NCBI RefSeq assembly: GCF_029168945.1 | Contig: NC_083607.1 | Span: 42,455,257-42,519,256 of the forward strand | From: Cannabis sativa | Lineage: Eukaryota; Streptophyta; Magnoliopsida; Rosales; Cannabaceae | Direction: 5' to 3' | Length of the DNA stretch: 64,000 nt | The notes under the pieces: generated by a model | The model's input: the letters and a program-made list of their open reading frames with translations, nothing else | What the model was told of the DNA's origin: nothing | The model's database searches: none | In this document: piece after piece, positions 57,515 to 64,000 of the stretch | Layout of the letters: each line of letters opens with the position of its first letter | Numbering within the stretch: position 1 is the stretch's first letter | Program-made: the position numbers and the translations under genes

Positions 57515-59157
57515 GATCTCAGGTAAAAAGATTTGTTCCCATTTGTCATTTCTGTGGTAGAAAAGGACATATCAGACCTAAATGTTTCACATTGAATAAT
57601 CTGTTTAAAACAAATTATTTTGATAATTTAAAAAAATCTCAAAAGAAACATAAAGGTTTGAAACAAATATGGGTGAAAAAGAAGTGTCTAGCTGGTTTTG
57701 TTGATAAAACTGCTGCAATCCAAATGTGGTATTTTGACAGTGGTTGCTCTAGACATATGACAGGTGACAAGGATTTTTTGACTAACATTCGGCCTATGCA
57801 ATGTGGAGAAGTCACCTTTGGTAATGGCTTATCTGGAAAAGTTGTTGGTATGGGAACTCTAAACTTTGAAGGGTTACCTAGACTGAAAAATGTGATGTTA
57901 GTTGAAGGACTGAGGGCTAATTTACTTAGCATCAGTCAAATCTGTGATCAAGGGTTTACTGTTTCTTTTGATAGTGATCATTGTTATGTTATGAATGATG
58001 ACAATGAATGTATCTTGCAAGGATTTCGATCCAATGATAACTGTTACACTCTAACCCCTGTGTTTACTTGTCACTCAGCTATCAACAACACCACAGATCT
58101 GTGGCATGCCAAGCTTGGGCATATTAATTTTAAAAACCTGAAAAAATTGTCAAATGCAAGTATTGTTCGAGGTCTTCCCAAGCTTGGTAAGGAAAGTGAA
58201 GGTAAGTGTGAACCGTGTCAACTTGGGAAGCAATTAAAAATCACTCACAAGCCTGTGTCTGATATCAATACCTCAGAGGTATTGGAATTGCTTCACATGG
58301 ATCTTATGGGTCCAATCCAAGTTGAAAGTTTGAATGGTAAACGATATATCTTTGTGTGTGTTGATGATTTCTCTCGTTTTACTTGGGTAGATTTCTTAAG
58401 AGAAAAATCTGACACTTTTGATGCCTTTAAAACTCTTTGTCTGAGATTAAGAGTTGAGAAAGGTTGTAATATTGGGAAAATTGTTCGAATTTGAAGTGAT
58501 CATGGTAAGGAGTTTGAAAATTCTGTGTATGATGATTTTTGCAAGTCTACAGGTATAACTCATGAATTTTCAGCTCCCAAAACTCCTCAACAAAATGGAG
58601 TTGTTGAGAGGAAGAATCGAACTTTGCAGGAAATGGCAAGAGTGATGTTAAATAGCAAGAAATTGACAAAACACTTATGGGCTGAAGCTATTAACACTGC
58701 TTGCTACATAATAAACAGAGTGTTTATTCGTCCAGGTACCTCAAAAACATCTTATGAAATCTGGAAAGGTAAGCGCCCCAATGTAAGTCATTTTCATGTT
58801 TTTGGATGTGTGTGTTATGTCTATAGAGATCGTGAGCATATTGGTAAATTTGATGCTAAAAGTGATGTTGGTGTGTTTATTGGATATTCCTTAAACAGTA
58901 GAGCTTATCGTGTTTATAACATGAGAACTCAAACTGTTTTGGAATCAGCTAATGTGGTGGTTGATGATTTTAGAGATTTTTCAGAGTTTTCCACAGAAGC
59001 CAAGATAGATAGTCTCATGGATACTCCTCCAAAAGTTGTAACAGCAGATCCTGATGCAGCAAAACCCATTGCTGATGCTGCAAATGACGAATCTCCGTGC
59101 AATCGAAACTGGAGAACCAGAACCGTCTATCTTGACTCATCCAAACATCATCACTGA
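57454..59157 (+). pseudogene. SIRE protease and integrase
   Basis: The frame opens with a second zinc knuckle (CHFCGRKGHIRPKC). It continues with an aspartic protease site (WYFDSGCSRHMTG), the GAG-pre-integrase block (LWHAKLGHINFKNLKK with CEPCQLGK) and the integrase core (LHMDLMGPI, VDDFSRFTWVDFL). A TGA at 58492-58494 interrupts it just before the second catalytic Asp block SDHGKEF. The frame then resumes unchanged with TPQQNGVVERKNRTLQEMA, carrying the catalytic Glu, and continues to the C-terminal region (VFGCVCYVYRDREH, KSDVGVFIGYS). The TGA replaces a codon that is usually Arg here, consistent with a CGA to TGA transition. The frame is lost near 59060-59157. Confidence 0.88.
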
Positions 59158-60820
59158 CTCTATTCAGAAAGAACCAAGCACCAGAGTCAAACTGAATCAT
59201 CCAAAAGATCTCATCCTTGGAAATCCTGAAGAAAGCATGGTAACCCGCATAAGGTATATTAATTTAATCAGCTTTCTTTGCTTTGTTTCTCAATATGAAC
59301 CGAAAAATGTGAAGGAAGCCATGACCTTTGAGGAATGGCTCAATGCAATGCAAGAGGAACTCAACCAATTTGTTCGCAACAAGGTATGGATTTTGGTCCG
59401 AAGACCAAAAGGTATAAATGTTATTGGAACAAAGTGGTTATTCAAAAATAAAAGTGATGAGTTCGGTACAATTGTGAGAAACAAGGCTCGTTTGGTGGCA
59501 CAAGGGTACACACAGGTAGAAGGTATTGATTTTGATGAAACTTTTGCTCCTGTTGCAAGATTAGAATCAATTCGTTTACTTTTGTGTATTGCTTGTATTC
59601 TGAATATTAAATTGTTTCAAATGGATGTGAAATCGGCCTTTCTAAATGGTATTTTGAATGAGGAAGTCTATGTTGAGCAACCAAAAGGATTCGAAGATCC
59701 TCAATTTCCAAACCATGTATACAAACTTGAAAAAGCTCTGTATGGTCTGAAACAAGCTCCTCGAGCTTGGTATGAAAGGTTGACTCAATTTTTACTTTCT
59801 CATGGCTATCACAGAGGTAGTGTGGATAAAACTCTTTTCATCAAACATATAAAATCTGATTTTATCATTGCTCAAATTTATGTGGATGATATAGTTTTTG
59901 GTTCTACATCTAACCATGAAGTGCAGGTATTTGTTGATCAAATGAAAAGTGAATTTGAAATGAGCATGGTTGGTGAGCTTAATTTCTTTCTGGGTCTTCA
60001 AGTGAGACAAATGGAAGGAGGTACATTTTTATCTCAAAGCAAGTATGCTAAGAATCTTGTCAAGAAATTTGGCCTTGAATCGGCTAAGCAGGTAAGTACT
60101 CCTATGAGCACCACACTGAAATTAACAAAAGATGAGAATGGAGTAAAGGTAGACACTACACTCTATCGTAGCATGATTGGAAGTCTTTTGTATTTAACTG
60201 CTAGTCGTCCTGATATCTGTTACAGTGTGGAAGTGTGTGCTAGATATCAAAGTAATCCTATGGAATCTCATGTATCAGCTGTAAAAAGGATTATTAGATA
60301 TGTTAATAGCACTACTGATAATGGAATTTGGTACTCGAAAGATACCAATTCAAATCTTGCTTGTTTTAGTGATGCAGATTGGGCAGGAAATGCTGATGAT
60401 CGAAAGAGCACAAGTGGAGGGTGTTTCTTTCTTGGGAATAATCTAGTATCTTGGCACAGCAAGAAACAGAATTCCATCTCCTTATCCACTGCCGAAGCTG
60501 AATACATAGCTGCTGGCAGTTGTTGTACTCAACTATTGTGGTTGAAACAAATGTTGATTGATTATGGGTTTGATTTGGGTGTTTTGACTATTTTTTGTGA
60601 CAATACTAGTGCCATAAATATTTCCAAAAATCTTGTTCAACACTCTAGAACGAAGAACATTGATATAAGACACCACTTTATCAGGGAACTTGTTGAAAAT
60701 AAATCATTGCAATTAGAATATGTTGATACTGAAAAACAATTAGCTGATATTTTCACAAAGGCCCTAGATGCAAGTCGCTTTGACTCCCTCAGAAAGTCTT
60801 TGGGAGTTTGCATTGTTTAA
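59054..60820 (+). CDS. SIRE reverse transcriptase and RNase H (open, separated from upstream Pol)
   Basis: This long uninterrupted frame overlaps the end of the integrase frame, showing a frameshift between them. RT motifs are complete: EEWLNAMQEELNQF, KWLFKNKSDEFG, RLVAQGYTQVEGIDFDETFA, DVKSAFLNGILNEEVYVEQP and the active site IYVDDIVFGST. RNase H follows with DADWAGNADDRKSTSGG, SLSTAEAEYIAAG, FCDNTSAI and the KNIDIRHHFIRELVE segment, ending KALDASRFDSLRKSLG. All catalytic acids I can identify are present, so this domain alone could be folded and active if translated. On its own it would need the upstream frame, and no separate promoter is evident. Confidence 0.9.
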   Translation: MQQNPLLMLQMTNLRAIETGEPEPSILTHPNIITDSIQKEPSTRVKLNHPKDLILGNPEESMVTRIRYINLISFLCFVSQYEPKNVKEAMTFEEWLNAMQEELNQFVRNKVWILVRRPKGINVIGTKWLFKNKSDEFGTIVRNKARLVAQGYTQVEGIDFDETFAPVARLESIRLLLCIACILNIKLFQMDVKSAFLNGILNEEVYVEQPKGFEDPQFPNHVYKLEKALYGLKQAPRAWYERLTQFLLSHGYHRGSVDKTLFIKHIKSDFIIAQIYVDDIVFGSTSNHEVQVFVDQMKSEFEMSMVGELNFFLGLQVRQMEGGTFLSQSKYAKNLVKKFGLESAKQVSTPMSTTLKLTKDENGVKVDTTLYRSMIGSLLYLTASRPDICYSVEVCARYQSNPMESHVSAVKRIIRYVNSTTDNGIWYSKDTNSNLACFSDADWAGNADDRKSTSGGCFFLGNNLVSWHSKKQNSISLSTAEAEYIAAGSCCTQLLWLKQMLIDYGFDLGVLTIFCDNTSAINISKNLVQHSRTKNIDIRHHFIRELVENKSLQLEYVDTEKQLADIFTKALDASRFDSLRKSLGVCIV

Positions 60821-61880
60821 TCTTATCTGTTCATAATTCGTATACAATAATGTTATGTGATTCTTCTCTAGCTCGTAATCTTCTATCATTGTATTTTGAC
60901 AAATCATGTTTATGCTTTTGGAATATAATTAGTTAGGATCTCTGTCTGATCATACTTTGTGATGTTGTGTTAAAAGATTCATGCTACTCTTTATTTGTGT
61001 CTGGGATTAAATAATGTTCTCTTACAGAGTTGAGCGATTTTTGTTTCAGTCTTGTCAGGCCCCTTGCTGGAATAGAGCTACCCATACTGAGGTGTGAAAG
61101 CCATCTGATGAGTAAGCTGGAACATTGTAATTAGCAACTATGATGAGGATGCACTACCATAGAAAAGGGCTACCTTCAGTATGGTGTGAAAGCATCCAGT
61201 TGCGGGATCAGTTTTAAAAAGGCGAAAATGAAAAATCTTGCCAAGGACAATGATCCTATTTACACTGCACACACTTATGCCTGACAAGTGTGTTCAAATC
61301 TGTAAGTCTCCTCTATTAAAATTAAATTGATAAATCCTGGTTCACAACTTTCAGTAACATGCATATCTTTTTCATCAACATCAATTAAGTATGATTATTC
61401 CATGAGATACTAATTAGTTATTTTCCTTAAAAGCATAACATGTATTTTATTTTGTCAATTGTCAATGATATTTGATTTACTTGCTTAATTCGAATCACAT
61501 ATAGTTATTGTACACTTTGTCTTTATTTTCGGTTTTTATTTAAAAAAAAAAAAAAAAAAAAGAGGGAGGCGTGTGACTTGCTTCATGGGTTAAGGAAAAT
61601 CTTGTGCATAAATGGTAAGTATCAACATTCATTCTTTCTTTGATTTATTATGATATTTTTCCAAGTAAAGATTAATCTTTATATGGTAATGTGTCTTTAT
61701 TCTTGAAAGATTGATTTATTTTTGGAAAAATTTGTTGGCATTTCTAGTTTCCTTTTATTTTTGTTAAAAAAAGGGGAAAGGAGTTGAGAAGTGGGCGGTT
61801 TCCTTTTTTGGTTCATGGGCTGGCAGTTACCATTTGAATTTTCAAAATTGGTTTCCACTTTCTTGTTTTGATTCCAAGGT

Positions 61881-61888
61881 TATATAAA
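61881..61888 (+). promoter_or_regulatory. Putative internal promoter for envelope-like ORF
   Basis: TATATAAA sits 97 bp before the ATG at 61978, in the context GGTTATATAAACC, followed by a pyrimidine-rich leader. Confidence 0.5.
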
Positions 61889-61952
61889 CCAAATTTTGTC
61901 ACTTATTTCACCACCTACCCGAACCCTCTTTCTTGTTTCTCTGTCAGACACT

Positions 61953-61970
61953 ATTCATCTTCTCTTTCAG
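61953..61970 (+). promoter_or_regulatory. Putative splice acceptor before envelope-like ORF
   Basis: TTCATCTTCTCTTTCAG ends 7 bases before the ATG at 61978. It is a good polypyrimidine-AG signal for a subgenomic spliced RNA. Confidence 0.45.
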
Positions 61971-61977
61971 TTTCAAA

Positions 61978-63523
61978 ATGGTGAGAACCAAGAATCTAGG
62001 GCACTCTAAAAAATTAGAAGAAACCGTTCCAACTCCTTCTAGTGCTCCCCGCCGCCTCGCTCCTCCTCCTGCTGTTGCAAAGCCTGGAGATTCATCGCTT
62101 CCCCAGCGTGAATCTCAAGCCGTGAAGCCAAAACGTCCACCCAAGCAAGTAGCTCGCAAATCGGTAAGGCCCTATCGCACCTGGACTTCCTCTTCTGAAT
62201 CCTCGAAGGAATCTCCTCCTCCATTGGCTGTTCCTCCTCCTGCTGCATCAATGGCTGACACCACTCCAACAGGCCCTTCCACTCGAACTCGAGCCTCGGC
62301 TGAGAAAGAACTTCAAGCCTTTCAATCTCGAGAGAAGACTGCTCCTCCAGCCAAGAAGAAACTCAAGACTAATCCTCCCTCGGCTTCCTCCAGTTCCAGT
62401 TCAGAAGAAGAGGATCCAATGGAAGTCTCTTCAGACAAATTAGTATCTCTGCATACTGAGAAGGACAGTGAAGACACAGAACTCGAGCCAGAGCCTCCTC
62501 GCTCAAAAGCGCTTCGCAAAGAAAGGCCTCTGCCGTCGCCAAAGGCAAGCAGCCCATGGAAGATCCTCCATCTGGTAATATCCCTTCCTCTATCTCTGGC
62601 TGTCCAACTTTTTACTATCGAGACAATGAGCGTGACTGGAATCTTTATGCAACTCGTAAGTTTGAAAGTGAGAGGAATTATGATTTGCATGCCCATCGTG
62701 TTTATGGTATTGTAAAGTTCATTCAATTTCATCAATGGGAACACACTCTTACTGGTTTTATTGGATTCATTGCTAACATTATTAAAGAGTTTTATGCTAA
62801 TCTTACTGATGATTTCCTTAATGAGAACTCTAGAATGTATAGAAGAGTGTATGTTAGGGGTCACTGGTTCTCATTTTCTGAAAAGGACATTGCTCAGGCT
62901 CTGCAATTGCCTGAGAATGTATCCAATGCTGTGATGTCCATGGATCGTGACTTGATGCACTCTGAACTCACTGGTGCTCGTTCAGAATTGAAACCAGGGG
63001 AGAGTCTTCGAATTACTCACCTCACTTTTGCTCATGCTTCCCTTATGCGGTTTGCACTAAGCAATTGGGTTCCAAATTCGAACAAGACCGTGGTGTCTCA
63101 AGAAGTGGCTACACTCCTATACCGCATCACCTCTGGAACTTCCATTGATCTAGCCTCTCATATTCTCAACCAGATTGTCTCCTTTCGAAGAGGTAAAAAG
63201 CCAACCTTCAAACTTGTATTTCCAAATCTAATCTATAAGGTTTTATCCTCTCAGAAGAATGTGGCCCAAGCACATGAAACACTTGAGCCTCCCATCACTG
63301 GCCCTACATTCCAACCTTCTGAATATTTTGATGGTGTGTTCCAAAAACGGCCAAAGGCTGGTGCCGCCGTCGCTTCGCCGGTGCAAGTTCGTGCTCGCTG
63401 CCGCAGCTCCTGGAAGTCAAGTCTGAACTTCAGAATGTGTACACTCGTCTTGAAGCAATGGCTGATGTCCAGCATGACATGTCCAGGCAACTGTCCACCT
63501 TGATTAAACTCTACCAAAATTAA
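61978..63523 (+). pseudogene. SIRE envelope-like ORF (plant transposon protein domain)
   Basis: It starts at ATG 61978 (MVRTKNLGHSKK). The N-terminal 180 residues are Pro/Ser/Lys-rich and low in complexity (PPPAVAKPGDSS, KLKTNPPSASSSSSS). Near 62500-62556 the frame shifts. The central region read from 62556 has the domain often called 'putative plant transposon protein' in SIRE elements: TFYYRDNERDWNLYATRKFE, IKEFYANL, MYRRVYVRGHWFSFSEKDIA and ATLLYRITSGTSIDLASHIL. A second frameshift lies near 63370-63410. The true C-terminus is then a probable coiled coil (EVKSELQNVYTRLEAMADV) ending with TAA at 63521-63523. I see no clear signal peptide or transmembrane segment, so 'envelope' is only a positional label. 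Its role is unknown. Confidence 0.82.
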
Positions 63524-63844
63524 AGTGTTATAGTTCGTTTCTTTTTAATTAAACTTTGGTCTATTTTTGTTCTTTGTTTACTTTGGCACTCCGATAAACA
63601 AAAATGGGGAGAGATATTTATTTTTTGGTTTTTGTTGCCCAACTCTGGACCCTTTTTTCAGGGGGAGTTGTGGTTTGTTAGTACTTGTGAACTTAATGTT
63701 TAAAGTTAGCATGTTCTTGTTTTTATTGTGTTATTCGATTGTGTTTCTCAGGGGGAGTAGTATCTTTTGCTCTTGCTAACTTTGCATTGCAGGTACTTTA
63801 TGATAAAAATTATTTTGTTCATCTAAAGTGCCAAATGGGGAGAT
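63524..63844 (+). other. SIRE 3' untranslated region and polypurine tract
   Basis: The GGGGAG motif occurs several times (about 63604-63610, 63660-63667, 63750-63757). The last, AAATGGGGAGAT at 63833-63844, abuts the 3' LTR and is the likely polypurine tract. Confidence 0.75.
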
Positions 63845-64000
63845 TGTAAAGTCCTTTTTTGGCAAGTTAGGTGACAAAATAATTTTTCCTTTTTATGGTA
63901 AGATTGCTATGCATTCATTTTCGAAATCTTACCTCTTTTATTCGGTTATTAGTTGCCATTTTCCTTGTTTGGAAAGTTGCACTTTCAGCTGAACTTTCCT
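63845..64000 (+). repeat. SIRE 3' LTR, cut by window edge
   Basis: The first 156 bp are identical to 54764-54919. Confidence 0.95.

Larger units (their letters stand above)
60821..61977 (+). other. SIRE spacer between pol and envelope-like ORF
   Basis: 1.15 kb without a gene. Two GGTGTGAAAGC-containing segments (about 61060-61115 and 61165-61210) share GGGCTACC/AGCTACC, ATACTGAGG or CAGTATGG and GTGTGAAAGC. A run of about 20 A followed by GAGGGAGG at 61542-61569 resembles an internal polypurine tract. A TATA box and a splice-acceptor-like tract precede the envelope-like ORF. Confidence 0.7.
54764..64000 (+). mobile_element. SIRE/Maximus-type copia element with envelope-like ORF (runs off window)
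   Basis: In order it shows a 5' LTR, primer-binding site, gag, protease-integrase, RT-RNase H, 1.15-kb spacer, envelope-like ORF, polypurine tract and 3' LTR start. This order, with an extra ORF after pol, is typical of the SIRE (Maximus) lineage. The visible 156 bp of the 3' LTR are identical to the 5' LTR, so the copy is likely young. Yet the coding regions have at least three frameshifts and one stop. The right duplication lies outside the window. Confidence 0.93.

Overview
This window is plant nuclear DNA, almost certainly from a eudicot, and nearly all of it is transposable-element sequence. It is AT-rich, most open frames are short and broken, and I see no intact host gene. Recognised elements are Ty1/copia (including a SIRE/Maximus-type element with an envelope-like ORF), Ty3/gypsy of Tekay/Del chromovirus type, a Cassandra TRIM with 5S-rRNA-like LTRs, a Helitron with RPA, a CACTA MITE and a LINE remnant. 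A fragment of a pectin galacturonosyltransferase (GAUT) gene is the only clear host-derived coding sequence. I cannot name the species from sequence alone.

Layout. 1-1391 is part of a long terminal repeat of one copia family, called family A here (LTR about 1.85 kb, ends TGTTGG...CCAACA); six LTRs of this family occur in the window. About 2400-16150 is an eroded plus-strand copia element (copia B), split at 5085/14090 by a 9.0-kb minus-strand gypsy element with 2.05-kb LTRs and a GTACC target duplication. 16732-26990 holds, on the minus strand, the remains of an autonomous plant Helitron: RepHel (22201-26990) followed by a multi-exon RPA70-like gene (16732-21978), whose last exon is split by a solo family A LTR. 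27-29.8 kb is AT-rich non-coding sequence with old duplications. 29781-30144 is a CACTA-type MITE. 30875-31873 is the GAUT fragment, with introns. 31985-32401 is a LINE ORF1 fragment cut by a plus-strand family A LTR (32402-34248).

That LTR begins a degraded family A element (outer element). It was invaded at 38793-48970 by a complete, younger family A element on the opposite strand with a CTGAT duplication. The outer element ends abruptly at a Cassandra TRIM (49719-50657), beyond which lies the leader and 5' LTR (51923-53792) of a third, inverted family A element. The right end (54764 to the window edge) is a nearly complete SIRE-type copia element: LTR, PBS, gag, protease, integrase, RT/RNase H, a 1.1-kb spacer, envelope-like ORF, PPT and the start of the 3' LTR.

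Function. No gene network is intact. Every polyprotein carries stops or frameshifts, so these copies could move only with proteins from elsewhere. The most interesting signals are non-coding: a 53-bp tandem repeat in the SIRE LTR that folds into four hairpins, a possible private promoter or splice acceptor for the envelope-like ORF, repeated motifs and element-specific palindromes in the family A leaders, and a Cassandra element lying exactly on a rearrangement junction.
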